From the NCBI GenBank assembly GCA_026874595.1, contig CM049314.1:436001-500000 (forward strand): a DNA stretch of 64,000 bases, in the 5' to 3' direction. This DNA is from Sipunculus nudus. Lineage: Eukaryota > Annelida > Sipuncula > Golfingiida > Sipunculidae. The stretch's first letter is position 1. The number at the start of each line of letters is the position of its first letter. The position numbers were made by a program, and so were the translations under genes. Below, in pieces: positions 9,430-23,512 of the stretch. The notes under the pieces are model-generated. The model was not told the origin of the DNA, made no database searches, and worked only from the letters and a program-made list of their open reading frames with translations.

Positions 9430-10762
9430 TACAGGCATTTCTTTGAATGGTCACGTGTTCTCGTTTCACGAGAAACGGTGCGAGATATGACGAGACTTGC
9501 GATTGAATGACTTAGGACTAGAGGAATGCTGTCTAACGCCAAAAACCAGACCTTTCTATCCCAAATATCAACAGAGATAGAAGCAGGTATAGTCCGTATT
9601 TTCAGATTGTCAAGTTTTACCCCAAAATTGGGTAACCGTGGTAACGGCAGCAGAAAGCTAAATGTGCGAAGGAATAAGGCAATGATCCTAGTTTTAGATG
9701 CGACAAAAAAAATTGTTATATGCTCAATATTTTTCTAAGATATTGCGGAAAAATGATAAGTTGTAGTGTTTCCAGTACCACGCCCCCTGGTGGCTATTTT
9801 CAAAAAATGAAAAAACAATTTCGAGATATTAATAAATAACACAAAATACATTAATTTCAAAGCCATTTTTTATAAAATGCAACCTTCAGGTCATATTTAA
9901 TGAAATCTCGAAAACTCTCGTCTGACGAGAAATAGTGCGAGATTTTGCGAGATTTACAATTGCATCATAAACAGCTCATGAAATACTACCTGACGCAAAA
10001 AACTAGAACTCTCTAGCCTTAAAAATGAAAAATTTAGAAGGGAAAATATCGAAATTTCTGATTTCCCCCCAAAAACACGTTACCATGGTCACCATTGACC
10101 GGAAAAATTTGCGAGCACTTGGAAAGCTAACATCGTGAGGAATAAAATGAGCTACAGATTATGCGGCTACGATTATTATTGACGACGATATGAAGAAAAT
10201 AATGATTTTAGGTTTTTTGGTGACCCTGACCTTGACCTTTGACCGATCATGACCAAAAACAATAGGCTCCGAGGAGAACAGATCTTACACTTAATGTATA
10301 AGTTTCAGAGCGATTGCTTAAAAACTGTGGCCTCTAGCGCGTGTACATACAGACAAACAAACAGACAGACAAACAAACAAACAAACATACGCGGGTGACC
10401 AACATGCTTGCGAAAATCGAAGATTTCCGGCAAGCAACAAACAGACAAACAGACATCCGCGACTGACCAACCAGCTTGCGAAAATCGAAGATTTCCGGCA
10501 AGCAATAAAGTTGTGACTGTGCCTCCAACATGTATGATCATAGATGGGGCCCGGAGAGGCCGTCACGCACCGCTGCACACGCCGGCCGCCCACCGTAAGG
10601 ACCCTGCCGCCACTTGCGGCGACGGCACGTGACTTCGTGGTTTGGTGAAACACGGCGCGAGATTTGACGAGACTGACAATGCGACCCCTGAATGTGACTG
10701 CGAGTGTCAGCCGCTATCCGGCGCTGCAAGCCATGTGTCTGTAGCGTGAAAAATGACAGAAT
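9430..10762. repeat. Diverged 1333-bp unit with type-2 cassette
   Basis: Bridges D1 to array II. CTCF-type motif intact at 9781-9794 although the surrounding bases differ from the array consensus. The first X-box is mutated (GTAACCGTGGTAAC). The type-2 cassette (GAGCTACAGATTATGCGG, GACCTTTGACCGATCATG) replaces type 1. Two hairpins at 10407-10434 and 10475-10502. From the last hairpin on, the sequence is standard. Confidence 0.9.
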
Positions 10763-12031
10763 TATAGGCATTTCTTTGAATGGTCACGTGTTCTCGTTTC
10801 ACGAGAAACGGCGCGAGATATGACGAGACTTGCGATTGAATGGCTTAGAACTAGAGGGATGCTGTCTAACGCCGAAAACCAGACCTTTCTATCGCAAATA
10901 TCAACAGAGATAGAAGCTGGAAAACTCCGAATTTTCAGATTGTCAAGTTTTACCCCGAAATTTGGTAACCATGGTAACGGCAGCACAAAGCAACATGTGC
11001 GAAGGGATAAGCCAATGTTCCTAGTTTTAGATACGACCAAAAAAATGGTGTCACGTTTAATATTTTTTGAGATATTGCAGAAAAATGATATGTTACAGTG
11101 TTTCATGTACCACGCCCCCTGGTGGCTATTTCCAAAAAATGAAAAATTGATTTCGAGATATTTCTAAACAACACAAAATATGTCATTTTCAAAGTCATAG
11201 TTTAAAAAATGCGACCTGTAAGCCATATTTAATGAAATCTCGAAAATTCTCGTTTGACGAGAAATGGTGCGAGATTTTACGAGACTTTTACTTGTAGGAT
11301 AAAAAGCTTATTTAGTACTATATGATGCAAAAAACTAGAACTCTCTAGCTTTAAAAATGACAAAGTTAGAAAAATTAGGCCTTTTATTTTCGAAAATCAT
11401 GAGATTTCCCCCAAAATGTGTAACCATAGAAACAGCAGATTTCAGCAACATATACATCAGAAGAAGGGCCTTGGAATGCCGATTAAAATGAGCCATGTTT
11501 GAAGTGGCTATGACAAATAGTAATGGAGATATGAAGAAAAGAGCACTTTAGGAACTTTTGATGACCTTGACCTTGACCTTTGACCTATATTGCCCCAAAA
11601 CAATAGGCTTCTTGCATTTTTGATTCTACACAAACTGTGAAAGTTTGAAAGCGATGGGATGAAAATTGCGACCTGTAGAGACTGGACAGACAAACAAACA
11701 AACAAACAAACAGACAAACAGACATCCGCGACTGACCAACCAGCTTGCGAAAATCGAAGATTTCCGGCAAGCAATAAAGTTGTGACTGTGCCTCCAACAT
11801 GTATGATCATAGATGGGGCCCGGAGAGGCCGTCACGCACCGCTGCACACGCCGGCCGCCCACCGTAAGGACCCTGCCGCCACTTGCGGCGACGGCACGTG
11901 ACTTCGTGGTTTGGTGAAACACGGCGCGAGATTTGACGAGACTGACAATGCGACCCCTGAATGTGACTGCGAGTGTCAGCCGCTATCCGGCGCTGCAAGC
12001 CATGTGTCTGTAGCGTGAAAAATGACAGAAT
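10763..12031. repeat. 1269-bp unit II-1
   Basis: 704=G, 834=C; one hairpin. CTCF-type motif 11113-11126. Confidence 0.97.
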
Positions 12032-13300
12032 TATAGGCATTTCTTTGAATGGTCACGTGTTCTCGTTTCACGAGAAACGGCGCGAGATATGACGAGACTT
12101 GCGATTGAATGGCTTAGAACTAGAGGGATGCTGTCTAACGCCGAAAACCAGACCTTTCTATCGCAAATATCAACAGAGATAGAAGCTGGAAAACTCCGAA
12201 TTTTCAGATTGTCAAGTTTTACCCCGAAATTTGGTAACCATGGTAACGGCAGCACAAAGCAACATGTGCGAAGGGATAAGCCAATGTTCCTAGTTTTAGA
12301 TACGACCAAAAAAATGGTGTCACGTTTAATATTTTTTGAGATATTGCAGAAAAATGATATGTTACAGTGTTTCATGTACCACGCCCCCTGGTGGCTATTT
12401 CCAAAAAATGAAAAATTGATTTCGAGATATTTCTAAACAACACAAAATATGTCATTTTCAAAGTCATAGTTTAAAAAATGCGACCTGTAAGCCATATTTA
12501 ATGAAATCTCGAAAATTCTCGTTTGACGAGAAATGGTGCGAGATTTTACGAGACTTTTACTTGTAGGATAAAAAGCTTATTTAGTACTATATGATGCAAA
12601 AAACTAGAACTCTCTAGCTTTAAAAATGACAAAGTTAGAAAAATTAGGCCTTTTATTTTCGAAAATCATGAGATTTCCCCCAAAATGTGTAACCATAGAA
12701 ACAGCAGATTTCAGCAACATATACATCAGAAGAAGGGCCTTGGAATGCCGATTAAAATGAGCCATGTTTGAAGTGGCTATGACAAATAGTAATGGAGATA
12801 TGAAGAAAAGAGCACTTTAGGAACTTTTGATGACCTTGACCTTGACCTTTGACCTATATTGCCCCAAAACAATAGGCTTCTTGCATTTTTGATTCTACAC
12901 AAACTGTGAAAGTTTGAAAGCGATGGGATGAAAATTGCGACCTGTAGAGACTGGACAGACAAACAAACAAACAAACAAACAGACAAACAGACATCCGCGA
13001 CTGACCAACCAGCTTGCGAAAATCGAAGATTTCCGGCAAGCAATAAAGTTGTGACTGTGCCTCCAACATGTATGATCATAGATGGGGCCCGGAGAGGCCG
13101 TCACGCACCGCTGCACACGCCGGCCGCCCACCGTAAGGACCCTGCCGCCACTTGCGGCGACGGCACGTGACTTCGTGGTTTGGTGAAACACGGCGCGAGA
13201 TTTGACGAGACTGACAATGCGACCCCTGAATGTGACTGCGAGTGTCAGCCGCTATCCGGCGCTGCAAGCCATGTGTCTGTAGCGTGAAAAATGACAGAAT
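12032..13300. repeat. 1269-bp unit II-2
   Basis: 704=G, 834=C; one hairpin. CTCF-type motif 12382-12395. Confidence 0.97.
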
Positions 13301-14569
13301 TATAGGCATTTCTTTGAATGGTCACGTGTTCTCGTTTCACGAGAAACGGCGCGAGATATGACGAGACTTGCGATTGAATGGCTTAGAACTAGAGGGATGC
13401 TGTCTAACGCCGAAAACCAGACCTTTCTATCGCAAATATCAACAGAGATAGAAGCTGGAAAACTCCGAATTTTCAGATTGTCAAGTTTTACCCCGAAATT
13501 TGGTAACCATGGTAACGGCAGCACAAAGCAACATGTGCGAAGGGATAAGCCAATGTTCCTAGTTTTAGATACGACCAAAAAAATGGTGTCACGTTTAATA
13601 TTTTTTGAGATATTGCAGAAAAATGATATGTTACAGTGTTTCATGTACCACGCCCCCTGGTGGCTATTTCCAAAAAATGAAAAATTGATTTCGAGATATT
13701 TCTAAACAACACAAAATATGTCATTTTCAAAGTCATAGTTTAAAAAATGCGACCTGTAAGCCATATTTAATGAAATCTCGAAAATTCTCGTTTGACGAGA
13801 AATGGTGCGAGATTTTACGAGACTTTTACTTGTAGGATAAAAAGCTTATTTAGTACTATATGATGCAAAAAACTAGAACTCTCTAGCTTTAAAAATGACA
13901 AAGTTAGAAAAATTAGGCCTTTTATTTTCGAAAATCATGAGATTTCCCCCAAAATGTGTAACCATAGAAACAGCAGATTTCAGCAACATATACATCAGAA
14001 GAAGGGCCTTGGAATGCCGATTAAAATGAGCCATGTTTGAAGTGGCTATGACAAATAGTAATGGAGATATGAAGAAAAGAGCACTTTAGGAACTTTTGAT
14101 GACCTTGACCTTGACCTTTGACCTATATTGCCCCAAAACAATAGGCTTCTTGCATTTTTGATTCTACACAAACTGTGAAAGTTTGAAAGCGATGGGATGA
14201 AAATTGCGACCTGTAGAGACTGGACAGACAAACAAACAAACAAACAAACAGACAAACAGACATCCGCGACTGACCAACCAGCTTGCGAAAATCGAAGATT
14301 TCCGGCAAGCAATAAAGTTGTGACTGTGCCTCCAACATGTATGATCATAGATGGGGCCCGGAGAGGCCGTCACGCACCGCTGCACACGCCGGCCGCCCAC
14401 CGTAAGGACCCTGCCGCCACTTGCGGCGACGGCACGTGACTTCGTGGTTTGGTGAAACACGGCGCGAGATTTGACGAGACTGACAATGCGACCCCTGAAT
14501 GTGACTGCGAGTGTCAGCCGCTATCCGGCGCTGCAAGCCATGTGTCTGTAGCGTGAAAAATGACAGAAT
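13301..14569. repeat. 1269-bp unit II-3
   Basis: 704=G, 834=C; one hairpin. CTCF-type motif 13651-13664. Confidence 0.97.
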
Positions 14570-15838
14570 TATAGGCATTTCTTTGAATGGTCACGTGTTC
14601 TCGTTTCACGAGAAACGGCGCGAGATATGACGAGACTTGCGATTGAATGGCTTAGAACTAGAGGGATGCTGTCTAACGCCGAAAACCAGACCTTTCTATC
14701 GCAAATATCAACAGAGATAGAAGCTGGAAAACTCCGAATTTTCAGATTGTCAAGTTTTACCCCGAAATTTGATAACCATGGTAACGGCAGCACAAAGCAA
14801 CATGTGCGAAGGGATAAGCCAATGTTCCTAGTTTTAGATACGACCAAAAAAATGGTGTCACGTTTAATATTTTTTGAGATATTGCAGAAAAATGATATGT
14901 TACAGTGTTTCATGTACCACGCCCCCTGGTGGCTATTTCCAAAAAATGAAAAATTGATTTCGAGATATTTCTAAACAACACAAAATATGTCATTTTCAAA
15001 GTCATAGTTTAAAAAATGCGACCTGTAAGCCATATTTAATGAAATCTCGAAAATTCTCGTTTGACGAGAAATGGTGCGAGATTTTACGAGACTTTTACTT
15101 GTAGGATAAAAAGCTTATTTAGTACTATATGATGCAAAAAACTAGAACTCTCTAGCTTTAAAAATGACAAAGTTAGAAAAATTAGGCCTTTTATTTTCGA
15201 AAATCATGAGATTTCCCCCAAAATGTGTAACCATAGAAACAGCAGATTTCAGCAACATATACATCAGAAGAAAGGCCTTGGAATGCCGATTAAAATGAGC
15301 CATGTTTGAAGTGGCTATGACAAATAGTAATGGAGATATGAAGAAAAGAGCACTTTAGGAACTTTTGATGACCTTGACCTTGACCTTTGACCTATATTGC
15401 CCCAAAACAATAGGCTTCTTGCATTTTTGATTCTACACAAACTGTGAAAGTTTGAAAGCGATGGGATGAAAATTGCGACCTGTAGAGACTGGACAGACAA
15501 ACAAACAAACAAACAAACAGACAAACAGACATCCGCGACTGACCAACCAGCTTGCGAAAATCGAAGATTTCCGGCAAGCAATAAAGTTGTGACTGTGCCT
15601 CCAACATGTATGATCATAGATGGGGCCCGGAGAGGCCGTCACGCACCGCTGCACACGCCGGCCGCCCACCGTAAGGACCCTGCCGCCACTTGCGGCGACG
15701 GCACGTGACTTCGTGGTTTGGTGAAACACGGCGCGAGATTTGACGAGACTGACAATGCGACCCCTGAATGTGACTGCGAGTGTCAGCCGCTATCCGGCGC
15801 TGCAAGCCATGTGTCTGTAGCGTGAAAAATGACAGAAT
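14570..15838. repeat. 1269-bp unit II-4 (X-box variant)
   Basis: 704=A; 203=A, which changes the first G of the X-box-like motif (TTGATAACC). CTCF-type motif 14920-14933. Confidence 0.97.
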
Positions 15839-17167
15839 TATAGGCATTTCTTTGAATGGTCACGTGTTCTCGTTTCACGAGAAACGGCGCGAGATATGAC
15901 GAGACTTGCGATTGAATGGCTTAGAACTAGAGGGATGCTGTCTAACGCCGAAAACCAGACCTTTCTATCGCAAATATCAACAGAGATAGAAGCTGGAAAA
16001 CTCCGAATTTTCAGATTGTCAAGTTTTACCCCGAAATTTGGTAACCATGGTAACGGCAGCACAAAGCAACATGTGCGAAGGGATAAGCCAATGTTCCTAG
16101 TTTTAGATACGACCAAAAAAATGGTGTCACGTTTAATATTTTTTGAGATATTGCAGAAAAATGATATGTTACAGTGTTTCATGTACCACGCCCCCTGGTG
16201 GCTATTTCCAAAAAATGAAAAATTGATTTCGAGATATTTCTAAACAACACAAAATATGTCATTTTCAAAGTCATAGTTTAAAAAATGCGACCTGTAAGCC
16301 ATATTTAATGAAATCTCGAAAATTCTCGTTTGACGAGAAATGGTGCGAGATTTTACGAGACTTTTACTTGTAGGATAAAAAGCTTATTTAGTACTATATG
16401 ATGCAAAAAACTAGAACTCTCTAGCTTTAAAAATGACAAAGTTAGAAAAATTAGGCCTTTTATTTTCGAAAATCATGAGATTTCCCCCAAAATGTGTAAC
16501 CATAGAAACAGCAGATTTCAGCAACATATACATCAGAAGAAAGGCCTTGGAATGCCGATTAAAATGAGCCATGTTTGAAGTGGCTATGACAAATAGTAAT
16601 GGAGATATGAAGAAAAGAGCACTTTAGGAACTTTTGATGACCTTGACCTTGACCTTTGACCTATATTGCCCCAAAACAATAGGCTTCTTGCATTTTTGAT
16701 TCTACACAAACTGTGAAAGTTTGAAAGCGATGGGATGAAAATTGCGACCTGTAGAGACTGGACAGACAAACAAACAAACAAACAAACAGACAAACAGACA
16801 TCCGCGACTGACCAACCAGCTTGCGAAAATCGAAGATTTCCGGCAAGCAACAAACAGACATCCGCGACTGACCAACCAGCTTGCGAAAATCGAAGATTTC
16901 CGGCAAGCAATAAAGTTGTGACTGTGCCTCCAACATGTATGATCATAGATGGGGCCCGGAGAGGCCGTCACGCACCGCTGCACACGCCGGCCGCCCACCG
17001 TAAGGACCCTGCCGCCACTTGCGGCGACGGCACGTGACTTCGTGGTTTGGTGAAACACGGCGCGAGATTTGACGAGACTGACAATGCGACCCCTGAATGT
17101 GACTGCGAGTGTCAGCCGCTATCCGGCGCTGCAAGCCATGTGTCTGTAGCGTGAAAAATGACAGAAT
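15839..17167. repeat. 1329-bp unit II-5 with hairpin duplication
   Basis: 704=A, 834=C; 60-bp hairpin duplication at about 16789-16908. CTCF-type motif 16189-16202. Confidence 0.97.
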
Positions 17168-18436
17168 TATAGGCATTTCTTTGAATGGTCACGTGTTCTC
17201 GTTTCACGAGAAACGGCGCGAGATATGACGAGACTTGCGATTGAATGGCTTAGAACTAGAGGGATGCTGTCTAACGCCGAAAACCAGACCTTTCTATCGC
17301 AAATATCAACAGAGATAGAAGCTGGAAAACTCCGAATTTTCAGATTGTCAAGTTTTACCCCGAAATTTGGTAACCATGGTAACGGCAGCACAAAGCAACA
17401 TGTGCGAAGGGATAAGCCAATGTTCCTAGTTTTAGATACGACCAAAAAAATGGTGTCACGTTTAATATTTTTTGAGATATTGCAGAAAAATGATATGTTA
17501 CAGTGTTTCATGTACCACGCCCCCTGGTGGCTATTTCCAAAAAATGAAAAATTGATTTCGAGATATTTCTAAACAACACAAAATATGTCATTTTCAAAGT
17601 CATAGTTTAAAAAATGCGACCTGTAAGCCATATTTAATGAAATCTCGAAAATTCTCGTTTGACGAGAAATGGTGCGAGATTTTACGAGACTTTTACTTGT
17701 AGGATAAAAAGCTTATTTAGTACTATATGATGCAAAAAACTAGAACTCTCTAGCTTTAAAAATGACAAAGTTAGAAAAATTAGGCCTTTTATTTTCGAAA
17801 ATCATGAGATTTCCCCCAAAATGTGTAACCATAGAAACAGCAGATTTCAGCAACATATACATCAGAAGAAGGGCCTTGGAATGCCGATTAAAATGAGCCA
17901 TGTTTGAAGTGGCTATGACAAATAGTAATGGAGATATGAAGAAAAGAGCACTTTAGGAACTTTTGATGACCTTGACCTTGACCTTTGACCTATATTGCCC
18001 CAAAACAATAGGCTTCTTGCATTTTTGATTCTACACAAACTGTGAAAGTTTGAAAGCGATGGGATGAAAATTGCGACCTGTAGAGACTGGACAGACAAAC
18101 AAACAAACAAACAAACAGACAAACAGACATCCGCGACTGACCAACCAGCTTGCGAAAATCGAAGATTTCCGGCAAGCAATAAAGTTGTGACTGTACCTCC
18201 AACATGTATGATCATAGATGGGGCCCGGAGAGGCCGTCACGCACCGCTGCACACGCCGGCCGCCCACCGTAAGGACCCTGCCGCCACTTGCGGCGACGGC
18301 ACGTGACTTCGTGGTTTGGTGAAACACGGCGCGAGATTTGACGAGACTGACAATGCGACCCCTGAATGTGACTGCGAGTGTCAGCCGCTATCCGGCGCTG
18401 CAAGCCATGTGTCTGTAGCGTGAAAAATGACAGAAT
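17168..18436. repeat. 1269-bp unit II-6
   Basis: 704=G; private change GTGCCTCC to GTACCTCC near 18195. CTCF-type motif 17518-17531. Confidence 0.97.
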
Positions 18437-19705
18437 TATAGGCATTTCTTTGAATGGTCACGTGTTCTCGTTTCACGAGAAACGGCGCGAGATATGACGA
18501 GACTTGCGATTGAATGGCTTAGAACTAGAGGGATGCTGTCTAACGCCGAAAACCAGACCTTTCTATCGCAAATATCAACAGAGATAGAAGCTGGAAAACT
18601 CCGAATTTTCAGATTGTCAAGTTTTACCCCGAAATTTGATAACCATGGTAACGGCAGCACAAAGCAACATGTGCGAAGGGATAAGCCAATGTTCCTAGTT
18701 TTAGATACGACCAAAAAAATGGTGTCACGTTTAATATTTTTTGAGATATTGCAGAAAAATGATATGTTACAGTGTTTCATGTACCACGCCCCCTGGTGGC
18801 TATTTCCAAAAAATGAAAAATTGATTTCGAGATATTTCTAAACAACACAAAATATGTCATTTTCAAAGTCATAGTTTAAAAAATGCGACCTGTAAGCCAT
18901 ATTTAATGAAATCTCGAAAATTCTCGTTTGACGAGAAATGGTGCGAGATTTTACGAGACTTTTACTTGTAGGATAAAAAGCTTATTTAGTACTATATGAT
19001 GCAAAAAACTAGAACTCTCTAGCTTTAAAAATGACAAAGTTAGAAAAATTAGGCCTTTTATTTTCGAAAATCATGAGATTTCCCCCAAAATGTGTAACCA
19101 TAGAAACAGCAGATTTCAGCAACATATACATCAGAAGAAGGGCCTTGGAATGCCGATTAAAATGAGCCATGTTTGAAGTGGCTATGACAAATAGTAATGG
19201 AGATATGAAGAAAAGAGCACTTTAGGAACTTTTGATGACCTTGACCTTGACCTTTGACCTATATTGCCCCAAAACAATAGGCTTCTTGCATTTTTGATTC
19301 TACACAAACTGTGAAAGTTTGAAAGCGATGGGATGAAAATTGCGACCTGTAGAGACTGGACAGACAAACAAACAAACAAACAAACAGACAAACAGACATC
19401 CGCGACTGACCAACCAGCTTGCGAAAATCGAAGATTTCCGGCAAGCAATAAAGTTGTGACTGTGCCTCCAACATGTATGATCATAGATGGGGCCCGGAGA
19501 GGCCGTCACGCACCGCTGCACACGCCGGCCGCCCACCGTAAGGACCCTGCCGCCACTTGCGGCGACGGCACGTGACTTCGTGGTTTGGTGAAACACGGCG
19601 CGAGATTTGACGAGACTGACAATGCGACCCCTGAATGTGACTGCGAGTGTCAGCCGCTATCCGGCGCTGCAAGCCATGTGTCTGTAGCGTGAAAAATGAC
19701 AGAAT
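18437..19705. repeat. 1269-bp unit II-7 (X-box variant)
   Basis: 704=G with 203=A, sharing the X-box change with II-4, exactly 3867 bp away. CTCF-type motif 18787-18800. Confidence 0.97.
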
Positions 19706-20974
19706 TATAGGCATTTCTTTGAATGGTCACGTGTTCTCGTTTCACGAGAAACGGCGCGAGATATGACGAGACTTGCGATTGAATGGCTTAGAACTAGAGG
19801 GATGCTGTCTAACGCCGAAAACCAGACCTTTCTATCGCAAATATCAACAGAGATAGAAGCTGGAAAACTCCGAATTTTCAGATTGTCAAGTTTTACCCCG
19901 AAATTTGGTAACCATGGTAACGGCAGCACAAAGCAACATGTGCGAAGGGATAAGCCAATGTTCCTAGTTTTAGATACGACCAAAAAAATGGTGTCACGTT
20001 TAATATTTTTTGAGATATTGCAGAAAAATGATATGTTACAGTGTTTCATGTACCACGCCCCCTGGTGGCTATTTCCAAAAAATGAAAAATTGATTTCGAG
20101 ATATTTCTAAACAACACAAAATATGTCATTTTCAAAGTCATAGTTTAAAAAATGCGACCTGTAAGCCATATTTAATGAAATCTCGAAAATTCTCGTTTGA
20201 CGAGAAATGGTGCGAGATTTTACGAGACTTTTACTTGTAGGATAAAAAGCTTATTTAGTACTATATGATGCAAAAAACTAGAACTCTCTAGCTTTAAAAA
20301 TGACAAAGTTAGAAAAATTAGGCCTTTTATTTTCGAAAATCATGAGATTTCCCCCAAAATGTGTAACCATAGAAACAGCAGATTTCAGCAACATATACAT
20401 CAGAAGAAGGGCCTTGGAATGCCGATTAAAATGAGCCATGTTTGAAGTGGCTATGACAAATAGTAATGGAGATATGAAGAAAAGAGCACTTTAGGAACTT
20501 TTGATGACCTTGACCTTGACCTTTGACCTATATTGCCCCAAAACAATAGGCTTCTTGCATTTTTGATTCTACACAAACTGTGAAAGTTTGAAAGCGATGG
20601 GATGAAAATTGCGACCTGTAGAGACTGGACAGACAAACAAACAAACAAACAAACAGACAAACAGACATCCGCGACTGACCAACCAGCTTGCGAAAATCGA
20701 AGATTTCCGGCAAGCAATAAAGTTGTGACTGTGCCTCCAACATGTATGATCATAGATGGGGCCCGGAGAGGCCGTCACGCACCGCTGCACACGCCGGCCG
20801 CCCACCGTAAGGACCCTGCCGCCACTTGCGGCGACGGCACGTGACTTCGTGGTTTGGTGAAACACGGCGCGAGATTTGACGAGACTGACAATGCGACCCC
20901 TGAATGTGACTGCGAGTGTCAGCCGCTATCCGGCGCTGCAAGCCATGTGTCTGTAGCGTGAAAAATGACAGAAT
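19706..20974. repeat. 1269-bp unit II-8
   Basis: 704=G, 834=C; one hairpin. CTCF-type motif 20056-20069. Confidence 0.97.
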
Positions 20975-22243
20975 TATAGGCATTTCTTTGAATGGTCACG
21001 TGTTCTCGTTTCACGAGAAACGGCGCGAGATATGACGAGACTTGCGATTGAATGGCTTAGAACTAGAGGGATGCTGTCTAACGCCGAAAACCAGACCTTT
21101 CTATCGCAAATATCAACAGAGATAGAAGCTGGAAAACTCCGAATTTTCAGATTGTCAAGTTTTACCCCGAAATTTGGTAACCATGGTAACGGCAGCACAA
21201 AGCAACATGTGCGAAGGGATAAGCCAATGTTCCTAGTTTTAGATACGACCAAAAAAATGGTGTCACGTTTAATATTTTTTGAGATATTGCAGAAAAATGA
21301 TATGTTACAGTGTTTCATGTACCACGCCCCCTGGTGGCTATTTCCAAAAAATGAAAAATTGATTTCGAGATATTTCTAAACAACACAAAATATGTCATTT
21401 TCAAAGTCATAGTTTAAAAAATGCGACCTGTAAGCCATATTTAATGAAATCTCGAAAATTCTCGTTTGACGAGAAATGGTGCGAGATTTTACGAGACTTT
21501 TACTTGTAGGATAAAAAGCTTATTTAGTACTATATGATGCAAAAAACTAGAACTCTCTAGCTTTAAAAATGACAAAGTTAGAAAAATTAGGCCTTTTATT
21601 TTCGAAAATCATGAGATTTCCCCCAAAATGTGTAACCATAGAAACAGCAGATTTCAGCAACATATACATCAGAAGAAGGGCCTTGGAATGCCGATTAAAA
21701 TGAGCCATGTTTGAAGTGGCTATGACAAATAGTAATGGAGATATGAAGAAAAGAGCACTTTAGGAACTTTTGATGACCTTGACCTTGACCTTTGACCTAT
21801 ATTGCCCCAAAACAATAGGCTTCTTGCATTTTTGATTCTACACAAACTGTGAAAGTTTGAAAGCGATGGGATGAAAATTGCGACCTGTAGAGACTGGACA
21901 GACAAACAAACAAACAAACAAACAGACAAACAGACATCCGCGACTGACCAACCAGCTTGCGAAAATCGAAGATTTCCGGCAAGCAATAAAGTTGTGACTG
22001 TGCCTCCAACATGTATGATCATAGATGGGGCCCGGAGAGGCCGTCACGCACCGCTGCACACGCCGGCCGCCCACCGTAAGGACCCTGCCGCCACTTGCGG
22101 CGACGGCACGTGACTTCGTGGTTTGGTGAAACACGGCGCGAGATTTGACGAGACTGACAATGCGACCCCTGAATGTGACTGCGAGTGTCAGCCGCTATCC
22201 GGCGCTGCAAGCCATGTGTCTGTAGCGTGAAAAATGACAGAAT
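20975..22243. repeat. 1269-bp unit II-9
   Basis: 704=G, 834=C; one hairpin. CTCF-type motif 21325-21338. Confidence 0.97.
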
Positions 22244-23512
22244 TATAGGCATTTCTTTGAATGGTCACGTGTTCTCGTTTCACGAGAAACGGCGCGAGAT
22301 ATGACGAGACTTGCGATTGAATGGCTTAGAACTAGAGGGATGCTGTCTAACGCCGAAAACCAGACCTTTCTATCGCAAATATCAACAGAGATAGAAGCTG
22401 GAAAACTCCGAATTTTCAGATTGTCAAGTTTTACCCCGAAATTTGGTAACCATGGTAACGGCAGCACAAAGCAACATGTGCGAAGGGATAAGCCAATGTT
22501 CCTAGTTTTAGATACGACCAAAAAAATGGTGTCACGTTTAATATTTTTTGAGATATTGCAGAAAAATGATATGTTACAGTGTTTCATGTACCACGCCCCC
22601 TGGTGGCTATTTCCAAAAAATGAAAAATTGATTTCGAGATATTTCTAAACAACACAAAATATGTCATTTTCAAAGTCATAGTTTAAAAAATGCGACCTGT
22701 AAGCCATATTTAATGAAATCTCGAAAATTCTCGTTTGACGAGAAATGGTGCGAGATTTTACGAGACTTTTACTTGTAGGATAAAAAGCTTATTTAGTACT
22801 ATATGATGCAAAAAACTAGAACTCTCTAGCTTTAAAAATGACAAAGTTAGAAAAATTAGGCCTTTTATTTTCGAAAATCATGAGATTTCCCCCAAAATGT
22901 GTAACCATAGAAACAGCAGATTTCAGCAACATATACATCAGAAGAAAGGCCTTGGAATGCCGATTAAAATGAGCCATGTTTGAAGTGGCTATGACAAATA
23001 GTAATGGAGATATGAAGAAAAGAGCACTTTAGGAACTTTTGATGACCTTGACCTTGACCTTTGACCTATATTGCCCAAAAACAATAGGCTTCTTGCATTT
23101 TTGATTCTACACAAACTGTGAAAGTTTGAAAGCGATGGGATGAAAATTGCGACCTGTAGAGACTGGACAGACAAACAAACAAACAAACAAACAGACAAAC
23201 AGACATCCGCGACTGACCAACCAGCTTGCGAAAATCGAAGATTTCCGGCAAGCAATAAAGTTGTGACTGTGCCTCCAACATGTATGATCATAGATGGGGC
23301 CCGGAGAGGCCGTCACGCACCGCTGCACACGCCGGCCGCCCACCGTAAGGACCCTGCCGCCACTTGCGGCGACGGCACGTGACTTCGTGGTTTGGTGAAA
23401 CACGGCGCGAGATTTGACGAGACTGACAATGCGACCCCTGAATGTGACTGCGAGTGTCAGCCGCTATCCGGCGCTGCAAGCCATGTGTCTGTAGCGTGAA
23501 AAATGACAGAAT
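22244..23512. repeat. 1269-bp unit II-10
   Basis: 704=A, 834=A; one hairpin. First member of a three-unit block. CTCF-type motif 22594-22607. Confidence 0.97.
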
